A stretch of DNA of 64,000 bases from Azovibrio restrictus DSM 23866 (GTDB lineage: Bacteria; Pseudomonadota; Gammaproteobacteria; Burkholderiales; Rhodocyclaceae). Made by a program: the position numbers and the translations under genes. Below are positions 1 to 7,986 of the stretch, piece after piece (within the stretch, counting starts at the first letter, position 1; each line of letters begins with the position of its first letter). The notes under the pieces were generated by a model that was not told the origin of the DNA, ran no database searches, and saw nothing but the letters and a program-made list of their open reading frames with translations. Where the stretch lies: assembly GCF_000429665.1 (NCBI RefSeq), contig NZ_AUCH01000013.1, positions 62,001-126,000 of the forward strand, in the 5' to 3' direction.

Positions 1-73
1 GGTCAGTGACGTGGCCAAGAGCCTCACCGGCGGCACCATCCACATCGACGGTGGCTACCACATCGTCGGTTAA
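1..73 (+). CDS. fabI: Enoyl-ACP reductase-like SDR protein, C-terminal end (partial)
   Basis: Only the last 23 codons are in the window, ending in TAA at 71-73; the gene starts upstream. The visible tail ends in LTGGTIHIDGGYHIVG, the C-terminal pattern of short-chain dehydrogenase/reductases with a Gly-Gly near the end. FabI-type enoyl-ACP reductases, which perform the last reduction of each fatty-acid elongation cycle, are often found beside phosphotransacetylase and acetate kinase genes, as here. That context is the main reason for choosing FabI over another SDR such as an acetoacetyl-CoA reductase. The next gene starts 24 nt downstream, so co-transcription is likely. Confidence 0.55.
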   Translation, partial: VSDVAKSLTGGTIHIDGGYHIVG

Positions 74-97
74 TCCAGACTTTCAGGGAGAGTTTCC

Positions 98-1513
98 ATG
101 CATATAGCCCAACAAGAACGCATGATCGTCAATCGCACCTTTGACGAGATCCAGGTTGGCGACAGTTCCTCGCTGACCCGCACCCTCCAGGCCGAGGACA
201 TCAAGCTGTTCGCCATCATGAGCGGCGACGTGAACCCGGCCGTGGTGGACCCGGAATTCGCCCACAGCGGCATCTTCCGGGAAGTGGTGGCCCACGGCAT
301 GTGGAGCGGCTCCCTGATTTCCACGGTGCTGGGCACCCAGTTCCCCGGCCCCGGCACCATCCTGATCGACCAGTCCCTGCACTTCGCCCGCCCGGTGCGG
401 GTGGGCGACACCATCACCATCACGGTGACAGCCAAGCAGAAGTTCGACCACAACAAGCACCTGATCCTGGACTGCACCTGCGTGAACCAGGACAACCTGC
501 CGGTGGTGCATGGCACCGCCGAGGTGCTGGCCCCCACCGAAAAGGTGGAACGCCGGGCCATGCACATGCCCGACGTGACCCTGGACACCAAGGAAGAACG
601 CTACAAGCGCCTGATCGGCCGGGCCAAGGGCCTGGAGCCGATTCCCGTGGCCGTGGCCCACCCCTGCGACAAGGAATCCCTGAAGGGCCCCGTGATGGCG
701 GCCCAGGAAGGGCTGATCGAGCCCATCCTGGTGGGTCCCGAGTCCAAGATCCGCTCCGTGGCCGAGGAGTTCGGCATCGACTTGCACGGCATCCGCATCG
801 TCGATACCAAGCACAGCCACGAATCCGCCGCCCTGGCCGTGACCCTGGTGCGCACCGGCGACGCGGAAGCCCTGATGAAGGGCAGCCTGCACACGGACGA
901 ACTGATGGGCGAAGTGGTGTCCCGCGCCAACGGCCTGCGCACAGCCCGGCGCATCAGCCACGTGTTCCTGATGGACGTGCCCACCTACCACCGGCCCCTG
1001 CTGATCACCGACGCGGCGATCAACATCGCGCCGACCCTGGAAGAGAAGGTGGACATCATCCAGAACGCCATCGACCTGGCCCACGTGATGGGTATTCCCG
1101 AACCCAAGGTGGCCATTCTCTCCGCCGTGGAAACCGTCAATCCCAAGATCGAATCCACCCTCCATGCCGCCGCCCTGTGCAAGATGGCGGACCGGGGTCA
1201 GATCAAGGGTGGCGTCCTGGACGGCCCCCTGGCCTTCGACAACGCCGTCTCCATCGAGGCCGCCATCACCAAGGGCATCCGCTCCTCGGTGGCCGGCCAT
1301 GCGGAAATCCTGGTGGTGCCCGACCTGGAGTCCGGCAACATGGTGGCCAAGCAGCTCGAATACCTGGCCAACGCCCTGACCGCCGGGGTGGTGCTGGGTG
1401 CCAAGGTGCCCATCATCCTCACCTCCCGGGCCGATACTGCCGAAACCCGCACCGCCTCCTGCGCCGTGGCCGCCCTGATCGCCCACGCCAACCGCAAGAA
1501 AGGCGGGGCCTGA
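98..1513 (+). CDS. Hot-dog (MaoC-like) / phosphate acetyl- or butyryltransferase fusion
   Basis: This 471-residue protein has a MaoC-like hot-dog domain at about residues 15-150 and a phosphate acetyl/butyryltransferase domain at about 170-465. The transferase half should interconvert acyl-CoA and acyl-phosphate, and acetate kinase, which starts 3 nt downstream, would use the acyl-phosphate. Together they form an acyl-CoA to acid plus ATP route in the cytosol. The start ATG at 98 follows a GGGAGAG-like ribosome-binding site; an in-frame ATG at 122 is possible. The hydratase signature reads SGDVNPAVVD at residues 42-51, where active (R)-specific enoyl-CoA hydratases have His after NPx. Residue 49 is Val here, so the hydratase half may be inactive or only bind CoA esters. 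Family members are usually annotated as bifunctional enoyl-CoA hydratase/phosphate acetyltransferase. Confidence 0.88.
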   Translation: MHIAQQERMIVNRTFDEIQVGDSSSLTRTLQAEDIKLFAIMSGDVNPAVVDPEFAHSGIFREVVAHGMWSGSLISTVLGTQFPGPGTILIDQSLHFARPVRVGDTITITVTAKQKFDHNKHLILDCTCVNQDNLPVVHGTAEVLAPTEKVERRAMHMPDVTLDTKEERYKRLIGRAKGLEPIPVAVAHPCDKESLKGPVMAAQEGLIEPILVGPESKIRSVAEEFGIDLHGIRIVDTKHSHESAALAVTLVRTGDAEALMKGSLHTDELMGEVVSRANGLRTARRISHVFLMDVPTYHRPLLITDAAINIAPTLEEKVDIIQNAIDLAHVMGIPEPKVAILSAVETVNPKIESTLHAAALCKMADRGQIKGGVLDGPLAFDNAVSIEAAITKGIRSSVAGHAEILVVPDLESGNMVAKQLEYLANALTAGVVLGAKVPIILTSRADTAETRTASCAVAALIAHANRKKGGA

Positions 1514-1516
1514 ACC

Positions 1517-2701
1517 ATGAACAACCAGGCCATCCTGACCATCAACGCGGGCTCGTCCTCGATCAAGTTCGCCATCTTCTCCCTCACTCACCCCCTCTCG
1601 GACACGGCCCTGGTGTCGGGCCAGATCGACGGCATCGGCACCGCCGAAGCCAAGCTGGTGGCCAAGGACCATGCCCAGATCAAGGTGGCCGATGACCGCC
1701 TGCCCCTGGATAACCCCAACCACCAGCAGGCCTTCGACTACCTGTTCAAGTGGTATGCGGACCACAGCGCCGGCCGGGAAATCATCGCCGTGGGCCACCG
1801 GGTGGTGCACGGCGGGCAACGCTACGCCAAGCCCATCCGCCTGGACCAGGGCACCCAGGAACAGCTGGCGGCCCTGACCCCCCTGGCCCCCCTGCACCAG
1901 CCCCACAACCTGGCCGGCGTGCACGCCATCCAGACCCTGATGCCGGAAGTGCCCCAGGTGGCCTGCTTCGACACCGCCTTCCACCGGCACCAGCCGGACG
2001 TGGCCCAGGTCTTCGGCCTACCCCGTCACATCACCGCCGAAGGGGTGCGCCGCTATGGCTTCCACGGCCTCTCCTACGAGTACATCGCCCGGGTCCTGCC
2101 CCAGCATTCACCCCGGGCCGAAGGCCGGGTGGTGATCTGCCACCTAGGCAACGGCTCGAGCATGGCCGCCATGGTGAACAGGAAGGGCGTCGCCTCCACC
2201 ATGGGCTTCACCGCCGTGGATGGCCTGATGATGGGCACCCGTACCGGCAACCTGGACCCGGGCGTGATCCTCTACCTGATGGAAAACAAGGGCATGGGGG
2301 TGAAGGAGCTGACCAAGCTGCTCTACAAGGAATCGGGCCTGCTGGGCGTCTCCGGCATCAGCCAGGACATGCGCACCCTGCTCGCTTCCGACAAGCCCGA
2401 GGCCAACGAGGCGGTGGATCTCTACTGCTACCGCATCGCCCGGGAACTGGGTTCCCTGTCTGCCGCTGCTGGCGGGCTGGATGCCCTGGTGTTTACCGGC
2501 GGCATCGGCGAACACGCCGCCGAAGTACGGCGCCGGGTAGCCCTCCAGGCCGGCTGGCTGGGCGTCAAGCTGTCGCCGGAGGCCAATGCCCGCCACGACA
2601 TCCGCATCAGCGCCCCGGACAGCACCGTGGACGTGCTGGTGATCCCCACCAACGAGGAATGGATGATCGCCCACCACACCCAGACCCTGCTCAACCTCTG
2701 A
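1517..2701 (+). CDS. ackA: Acetate/propionate kinase
   Basis: This 394-residue protein has a normal acetate kinase length. It transfers phosphate between acetyl-phosphate and ADP in the cytosol. Visible family motifs are NAGSSSIKF near residues 10-18, the GFHGLS segment near 181-186, HLGNGSS near 210-216, FTGGIGEH in the C-terminal half and NEEWMIA close to the C-terminus. It lies 3 nt after the phosphotransacetylase fusion and clearly belongs to the same operon. A 10-11 bp hairpin without a T-run follows the stop. Propionate or butyrate as substrate cannot be excluded from sequence alone. Confidence 0.95.
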   Translation: MNNQAILTINAGSSSIKFAIFSLTHPLSDTALVSGQIDGIGTAEAKLVAKDHAQIKVADDRLPLDNPNHQQAFDYLFKWYADHSAGREIIAVGHRVVHGGQRYAKPIRLDQGTQEQLAALTPLAPLHQPHNLAGVHAIQTLMPEVPQVACFDTAFHRHQPDVAQVFGLPRHITAEGVRRYGFHGLSYEYIARVLPQHSPRAEGRVVICHLGNGSSMAAMVNRKGVASTMGFTAVDGLMMGTRTGNLDPGVILYLMENKGMGVKELTKLLYKESGLLGVSGISQDMRTLLASDKPEANEAVDLYCYRIARELGSLSAAAGGLDALVFTGGIGEHAAEVRRRVALQAGWLGVKLSPEANARHDIRISAPDSTVDVLVIPTNEEWMIAHHTQTLLNL

Positions 2702-2705
2702 GCCC

Positions 2706-2730
2706 CGGGCTTCCGGCCCCCGGAAGCCCG
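2706..2730 (+). other. Stem-loop after ackA
   Basis: An 11-bp perfect inverted repeat (CGGGCTTCCGG with CCGGAAGCCCG) encloses a 3-nt loop 5 nt after the ackA stop. No T-run follows, so this is not a classical intrinsic terminator. It may protect the 3' end of the transcript or assist factor-dependent termination. Confidence 0.5.
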
Positions 2731-2803
2731 CCCCGGTCCGCCCTGCCCCCAGTGGCAGACGGCTCCGGGGTGGCTCGGCCCCTCCTCGACGACCGGACAC
2801 CCC

Positions 2804-3397
2804 ATGCGCGAATTTCTGCCTGACTGGGCCCATCCCTGGCTGGACCTGATCACCCTGGGCCTGCAGACCGTCCTCATCCTGCTCGCGGCCACCCTGCTGC
2901 GCACCCTGGTGCATCGCTTCATCCGCAGCCTCTGCCAGCGCCACGGCCTGCCCCTGGAGCTCCTGGTGGGCGGCTGCCGCACCAGCACCTTCCTGATTTT
3001 CGGCGGCGCCCTGCTGCTGATCCTGGACCGGGCCGGGGTTTCGGGCACCGTGCTGTGGACCGCCTTCACCAGCTTCGCCACGGTGGCCGCGGTGGCCTTT
3101 TTCGCCGCCTGGAGCGTGCTCTCCAACATCTTCTGTTCGGTGCTGATCTACACCGTCCGGCCCTTCCGCCTCCATGACCGGGTGGAAATCCTGGAAAGCG
3201 GCGACAAGCCCGGCCTGGGCGGCCAGGTGGTGGACATCAACCTGATCTACACCACCTTGCAGGAAGACCACGGGGAAAAAGGCAGCAGCCAGCTGCAGGT
3301 GCCCAACAGCCTGTTCTTCCAGCGCAGCGTGCGGCGCTGGCAGGAAGCGCCGGCCGCCCCGGGCGGCAACGACGAGGCTGCGGCTCAGAAATCGTAG
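2804..3397 (+). CDS. Short MscS-type mechanosensitive channel family protein
   Basis: This 197-residue membrane protein has predicted membrane segments at about residues 16-34, 60-76 and 82-104. The pore-lining MscS-like helix lies around 93-118 and the first beta domain around 119-175. The sequence after the pore helix (FFAAWSVLSNIF, then VRPFRLHDRVEI) is the conserved MscS junction. The large cytoplasmic alpha-beta domain of full-length MscS is missing or very short, so this is a minimal homologue. It probably releases solutes on osmotic downshock or acts as a small conductance channel; this is inferred from the family. Its 3' end overlaps the convergent porin gene by 13 nt. Confidence 0.8.
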   Translation: MREFLPDWAHPWLDLITLGLQTVLILLAATLLRTLVHRFIRSLCQRHGLPLELLVGGCRTSTFLIFGGALLLILDRAGVSGTVLWTAFTSFATVAAVAFFAAWSVLSNIFCSVLIYTVRPFRLHDRVEILESGDKPGLGGQVVDINLIYTTLQEDHGEKGSSQLQVPNSLFFQRSVRRWQEAPAAPGGNDEAAAQKS

Positions 3398-4704
3398 CGT
3401 AGGGACAGGGCGGCGAACTCGTTGTCGTAGCGGGATTTTCCCGAGTTCCGGGCCTCCAGCTGCAGCCGGGCGCTCAGCTCCGGCGTCAGACGGGCCCGCC
3501 AGAGCAGGCCATGGACGCGGATGGCCCCGCCCGGAAGCAGGGCCGCATCGGGATCGATGCGGGAGAAGCTCCACAGCAGGCTGTGCCCCTGCAGGCCGTA
3601 GGGCCCCAGGTCCAGCCCCAGGGTCAGGCGGGAAAGACGGCTGCGGGCGATGGGCGTGGCCTTGTCCTGCTCCGCGTACAGATAGGGCATGGACACGAAT
3701 TCCGGGTAGCCGCCCCAGTTGCCGTAGGCCGTCACCGTGCGGCCGTCGCCGCCAAAGCGGTTGTGGGCCAGGCTGAGGCGCAGGCCCCAGGGCTGGTGCT
3801 CATAGCTCCCCTTGAGCCCCCAGAGCCCGTAATCGGCACTGAGCCCCAGGCGCGCCAGATAATCCCGGAAGCCCCCCACCGCCCGCACCTGGTAGGCCTG
3901 GGCCTCCAGCACCAGGGCAGCGCCCCCCTCCAGGCCGTGACGCAGACGGCCATCCCCATAGAGCGTATTCAAGGTATCGCGCCCAAAACTGTTCCAGAGC
4001 TGCAGCCGGTAATCCCCCCGCTCATGGACCAGGCCCGCCAGCCAGGCGCCCCGGTGCCCCACCACCCGGGACAGGTCCAGGGTTTCCCCGTGGCTGCCGT
4101 CCACCCGCCCGGCCCCATCCAGCATCAGGGAGGTGTAGGCCTGCTGGGACATGCTGCGGAACTCGGAAAAGCTCACCAGGCCGTCCAGGCCCGACATGCG
4201 CGTCAGGTAGGCCAGGGTCAGGCGGGTGTCGGCCCCGGCCGGCAGGCTCAGGGTGGCCGCCTCGAACAGGTTGGGGATGATGCGGTAGTCGTAGCTGTTG
4301 ACCAGGGGGGAGAGGATCTCCTGGCGCCCCAGGACCAGCCGCGCCTCCCCCTGGCGATAGATCAGCTGGGCCTCGCCCCAGAGCTGGTAGGGCCGCTTGT
4401 CCAGGTCGAACATATAGGCATCGGTGCGGCGCGGATCGTGGCTGCGCAGCCCCAGGTCGGAGGTGGCATACCAGGCCCCCAGGAGGCTGAAGCCCTGGAA
4501 CTCGCCGGTGGCGACCCCCAGCTTGCCGCCCACCCCCAGGGTGCTCTGGTTGGGACGCCCGCCCTTCTTGTCATCGGCCACGTACATGGCCTTGGCGTAG
4601 CCGAACACCCGGCTTTCCCCCAGGGCATCGCTCCAGTTTTCTGCGGCCCGGAGCCCCGGGGCAAGCCCGGCCAGCACCAGTCCCAGCAGCGCCCAGGGGG
4701 CCAT
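3385..4704 (-). CDS. OprD-like outer-membrane porin
   Basis: This 439-residue protein begins with a signal peptide (about residues 1-20, cleavage after an Ala-rich end near GLRAAENW). It is followed by alternating aromatic and glycine-rich strands and ends in LSLRYDF, the C-terminal aromatic residue used by the Bam machinery for outer-membrane insertion. The N-terminal pattern FGYAKAMYVADDK and the SMPYLYAEQ segment fit the OprD/OprQ family of substrate-specific channels. Its start lies 3 nt after the stop of the upstream diguanylate cyclase, so the two are co-transcribed. The substrate cannot be read from sequence; the neighbouring periplasmic amino-acid-binding-type sensor suggests a small organic solute. 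Confidence 0.7.
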   Translation of the reverse strand: MAPWALLGLVLAGLAPGLRAAENWSDALGESRVFGYAKAMYVADDKKGGRPNQSTLGVGGKLGVATGEFQGFSLLGAWYATSDLGLRSHDPRRTDAYMFDLDKRPYQLWGEAQLIYRQGEARLVLGRQEILSPLVNSYDYRIIPNLFEAATLSLPAGADTRLTLAYLTRMSGLDGLVSFSEFRSMSQQAYTSLMLDGAGRVDGSHGETLDLSRVVGHRGAWLAGLVHERGDYRLQLWNSFGRDTLNTLYGDGRLRHGLEGGAALVLEAQAYQVRAVGGFRDYLARLGLSADYGLWGLKGSYEHQPWGLRLSLAHNRFGGDGRTVTAYGNWGGYPEFVSMPYLYAEQDKATPIARSRLSRLTLGLDLGPYGLQGHSLLWSFSRIDPDAALLPGGAIRVHGLLWRARLTPELSARLQLEARNSGKSRYDNEFAALSLRYDF

Positions 4705-4707
4705 GAG

Positions 4708-6108
4708 CTAACTCCCCTCGACCCGGTTGCGGCCCTGGTGCTTGGCCGTGTACAGGGCCGCGTCGGCCCGGGCCACCAGGTCCCGGGCCTGATCCCCGGC
4801 CCGGTAGGCGCTGACACCAAAACTCGCCGTCCTGGGGCCCACCACCGGGAAGGCGCATTCCTGCAGCAGCAGGCGCAGCTTTTCCGCCAGGCTCAGGGCC
4901 CCGTCCAGGGCCGTGTGGGGGCAGATCACCATGAATTCCTCACCGCCCCAACGCCCCACCACATCGGTTTCCCGGGTGTTGTCCTGGAGCAGGCGGGCCA
5001 GATGGATCAGCACCTGGTCCCCCAACTGGTGGCCATAGTCGTCATTGACCCCCTTGAAATGGTCCAGGTCCAGGATGATCAGGCTGAAGGGCTGGTCGAA
5101 ACGCAGGGCCCGCTGCACCTCACCCTCCAGGGCCTCATCCAGCTTCAGGCGGTTGTAGAGGCCGGTGAGCCGGTCAGTGACGGACAGGCGCGCCAGTTCC
5201 CGGTTCAGGCGGCGCAGCTTGCGGTTCCAGTAATAGACCAGCGCCAGCACCAGCAGGGCGCCGCCCAGGACCTGCCATACCAGCCGGTAGTCGATGCCCC
5301 GCTGCACCTGGACCACCACGTGGCGGCTGGCGATCTCGTCCCGTTCTGCCTGGGTCAGGGTGGCCACGCCCTTGTCGAGGATGGAGCGCAGCAGGGGCTC
5401 TTCCTTCAGCACGCCGATGCGCAGCTGGTTGGTGTACTCGGGAATCTGGCCGGCGATCTTGAGGTTGAACAGCCCCTCCTTCCGGATGGCGTAGGCCGCC
5501 ACGATCAGGGAGCGCACGGTCATGTCCGCCTCGCGCCGGGACACCAGGGCCACCGATTCCTCCTCACTGGCGGTGGGCAGCACCTGCAGCTCGGGGTAAT
5601 CCCGGCGCACCCGCTCCGCCACCATGGTGCCCCGGGGCAGGGCCACCCGCTGGCCCCGGAGGCGGCTCAGGTCCGGGATGAAGTCGTGCTCCTCCCGGGT
5701 GATGATCACGTTGGGATCGGAAAAGATGGGTTGGGTAAAGTCGAGCCAGGCATCCCGCTCCGGGGTCTGGTTGAGGAAACTCATGATCTGGCAGCGCCCG
5801 GCCCGGGACGCCGCCAGGCTTTCCTCCCAGTTATGGACGGGATAGAGCTCCAGGCGCAGCCCCACCCGAGCCGCCACCAGCTGCACCAGATCGGCGGCGA
5901 TCCCCTCGTGGCGCCCTTCCTGATTGATGCGCTCGAAGGGCACCCAGTCGGGATCGACGCACATCCTGACGCTGCCCAGCCGGGCCAGGTAGGCCTGTTC
6001 CTCCGGGCTCAGCACCACTGCCGGGGCAGCCAGGAGCGGGCGGCCCGGCAAGCAGCACAGAAACCCCAGAAGGAGAAAAAACGGCCAGAAGCCAGGAAAA
6101 CTCCGCAT
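4708..6108 (-). CDS. Periplasmic substrate-binding domain / diguanylate cyclase (GGDEF)
   Basis: From the ATG at 6108 the product has about 466 residues. It has a signal peptide (MRSFPGFWPFFLLL), an SBP_bac_3-type periplasmic binding domain, one membrane helix near the middle and a C-terminal GGDEF domain. The active-site loop reads WGGEEF, an active variant. An RETD sequence sits exactly five residues upstream, matching the RxxD inhibitory product-binding site. It should therefore make cyclic di-GMP in response to a periplasmic ligand and be feedback-inhibited. An in-frame extension to 6243 exists, but it would put a basic, non-signal N-terminus before the obvious signal peptide, so I use 6108. 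The porin gene follows after 3 nt. Confidence 0.85.
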   Translation of the reverse strand: MRSFPGFWPFFLLLGFLCCLPGRPLLAAPAVVLSPEEQAYLARLGSVRMCVDPDWVPFERINQEGRHEGIAADLVQLVAARVGLRLELYPVHNWEESLAASRAGRCQIMSFLNQTPERDAWLDFTQPIFSDPNVIITREEHDFIPDLSRLRGQRVALPRGTMVAERVRRDYPELQVLPTASEEESVALVSRREADMTVRSLIVAAYAIRKEGLFNLKIAGQIPEYTNQLRIGVLKEEPLLRSILDKGVATLTQAERDEIASRHVVVQVQRGIDYRLVWQVLGGALLVLALVYYWNRKLRRLNRELARLSVTDRLTGLYNRLKLDEALEGEVQRALRFDQPFSLIILDLDHFKGVNDDYGHQLGDQVLIHLARLLQDNTRETDVVGRWGGEEFMVICPHTALDGALSLAEKLRLLLQECAFPVVGPRTASFGVSAYRAGDQARDLVARADAALYTAKHQGRNRVEGS

Positions 6109-6262
6109 CGACTCGATATTCAAGAAAAGATCAGCCACGCCACGCCGGCACAGCAGGAAGCAGCGGGCCAGCCCCGATGCACGAAGGGAGTGGCGCCCGG
6201 CAAAAACACCCGGCAGGTTATACATCATCCCGGCCCGCTTCAACCGCCCCCGCTCGGACGCG

Positions 6263-6288
6263 CAAAAAAAAGGGGCCCGAAGGCCCCT
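6263..6288 (-). terminator. Rho-independent terminator of the etf/beta-oxidation operon
   Basis: On the minus strand a perfect 7-bp stem (AGGGGCC / GGCCCCT) with a TTCG tetraloop is followed directly by a run of Ts (the A-run at 6264-6271 on the plus strand). It lies about 50 nt after the stop of the ETF:quinone oxidoreductase gene. Stem, stable tetraloop and T-run together make a textbook intrinsic terminator. Confidence 0.92.
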
Positions 6289-6339
6289 GAAGAAGGGTAG
6301 ACCACTACAGCCACCCTTACCGCAGATGGTTGATGCAAA

Positions 6340-7980
6340 TCACATGTTCGGATAGTTGGGCCCGCCGCCCCCTTCGGGCACCGTCCAGTGGATGTTCTGG
6401 GTCGGGTCCTTGATGTCGCAGGTCTTGCAGTGCAGGCAGTTCTGGGCGTTGATCTGGAGCCGGGGCTGGCCCTCCTCCTCGCCCAGGATTTCATAGACGC
6501 CGGCCGGACAGTAGCGGATCTCCGGTGCCCCGTAACGGGCCAGGTTCACCCGGATGGGCACAGCCTCATCCCGCAGCTGCAGGTGGCAGCGCTGGTTTTC
6601 CTCATGGTTGGTACTGGAGAGGAACACCGAGGACAGGCGGTCGAAGGTGAGTACCCCGTCGGGCTTGGGATAGGCAATGGGCGCGTGCCGGGATTTCTCT
6701 TCCAGGGCCGCGTGATCGGCGTGATGGCTGAGGGTCCAGGGGGCCTTGCCGCGGAACAGGTAGGTATCCACGGCCGCCAGGGCCAGGCCGGGCCAGAGGC
6801 CCCACTTGAAACCCGGGCGGATGTTGCGCACCGCGTGGAGCTCCTGCCAGAGCCAGGAGGCCTTGAGTTTTTCCGGATAGGCGCTGACCTCGGTCCCCGC
6901 CCCTTCCCGGCCCAGGTGCTCGAACACCGCCTCGGCCGCCAGCATGCCGGACTTCATGGCCGTGTGGCTGCCCTTGATCTTGGGCACGTTGAGGAAACCG
7001 GCGGTATCCCCCACCAGCAGGCCGCCCGGGAAGGTCAGCTTGGGCAGGGACTGGAAGCCCCCTTCCGACAGGGCCCGGGCCCCGTAGGCGATGCGCCGGC
7101 CACCGGCGAAGGTGTCGCGCACGGAGGGGTGGGTCTTGAAGCGCTGGAATTCCTCGAAGGGAGACAGCCAGGGATTCTTGTAGTCGAGGCCGATCACGAA
7201 GCCCACCACCACCTGGTTGTTTTCCAGGTGATAGAGGAAGGAGCCGCCATAGGTGTCGGTGCTCAGGGGCCAGCCTATGCTGTGCACGATCTTGCCGGGC
7301 TGATGCCGGGCCGGGTCCACTTCCCACAGCTCCTTGATGCCGATGCCGTAGGTCTGGGGCTGGGCGTCCTTTCTCAGCTCGAAACGCTCGAACAGGTCCT
7401 GGGTCAGGGAACCCCGGCAGCCTTCCGAGAAAATGGTCTGGCGGGCGTGCAGCTCCATGCCCGGCTGGTAGTTGCCGGTGGGCTGGCCATCCTTGCCCAC
7501 CCCCATGTCGCCGGTGGCCACGCCCTTGACGCTGCCATCCTCGTGGTAGAGCACCTCAGCGGCGGCAAAGCCCGGGTAGATTTCCACCCCCAGTCCCTCG
7601 GCCTGCTCCGCCAGCCAGCGGCACAGGTTGCCCAGGCTGATGATGTAGTTGCCGTGGTTGTGCATCTGGGGCGGGGTCGGCAGCTGGTGGGCGCCGGTCT
7701 CGGTGAGGAACAGGAACTGGTCGTCCGTGGCCGGGGTGTGCAGGGGCGCCCCCAGGGCCTTCCAGTCGGGCAGCAGCTCGTCCAGGGCCCGGGGCTCGAA
7801 ACAGGCGCCGGAGAGGATGTGGGCGCCCACCTCGGAACCCTTTTCCAGGACGCAGACGGATAGTTCCCGCCCCTGCTCCGCCGCCAGCTGCTTGAGACGG
7901 ATGGCAGCGGCGAGGCCGGCCGGGCCGGCCCCCACCACCACCACGTCGTATTCCATGAACTCCCGTTCGGTACTCATCAT
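6340..7980 (-). CDS. Electron-transfer flavoprotein:ubiquinone oxidoreductase
   Basis: This 546-residue protein passes electrons from reduced ETF to the membrane quinone pool. It is a peripheral inner-membrane FAD and 4Fe-4S protein. The N-terminal dinucleotide-binding motif VVVVGAGPAGLAAAIRL is near residues 13-29. The C-terminal cluster-binding part carries CPAGVYE, then NCLHCKTCDIKDPTQNI and ends GGPNYPNM, all typical of ETF-QO. The next ATG, one codon in, is better spaced from the AAGGGG ribosome-binding site. It lies 6 nt after the acyl-CoA dehydrogenase and is the last gene of the operon, completing the path from acyl-CoA to ETF to quinone. Confidence 0.95.
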   Translation of the reverse strand: MMSTEREFMEYDVVVVGAGPAGLAAAIRLKQLAAEQGRELSVCVLEKGSEVGAHILSGACFEPRALDELLPDWKALGAPLHTPATDDQFLFLTETGAHQLPTPPQMHNHGNYIISLGNLCRWLAEQAEGLGVEIYPGFAAAEVLYHEDGSVKGVATGDMGVGKDGQPTGNYQPGMELHARQTIFSEGCRGSLTQDLFERFELRKDAQPQTYGIGIKELWEVDPARHQPGKIVHSIGWPLSTDTYGGSFLYHLENNQVVVGFVIGLDYKNPWLSPFEEFQRFKTHPSVRDTFAGGRRIAYGARALSEGGFQSLPKLTFPGGLLVGDTAGFLNVPKIKGSHTAMKSGMLAAEAVFEHLGREGAGTEVSAYPEKLKASWLWQELHAVRNIRPGFKWGLWPGLALAAVDTYLFRGKAPWTLSHHADHAALEEKSRHAPIAYPKPDGVLTFDRLSSVFLSSTNHEENQRCHLQLRDEAVPIRVNLARYGAPEIRYCPAGVYEILGEEEGQPRLQINAQNCLHCKTCDIKDPTQNIHWTVPEGGGGPNYPNM

Positions 7981-7986
7981 GGCCCC

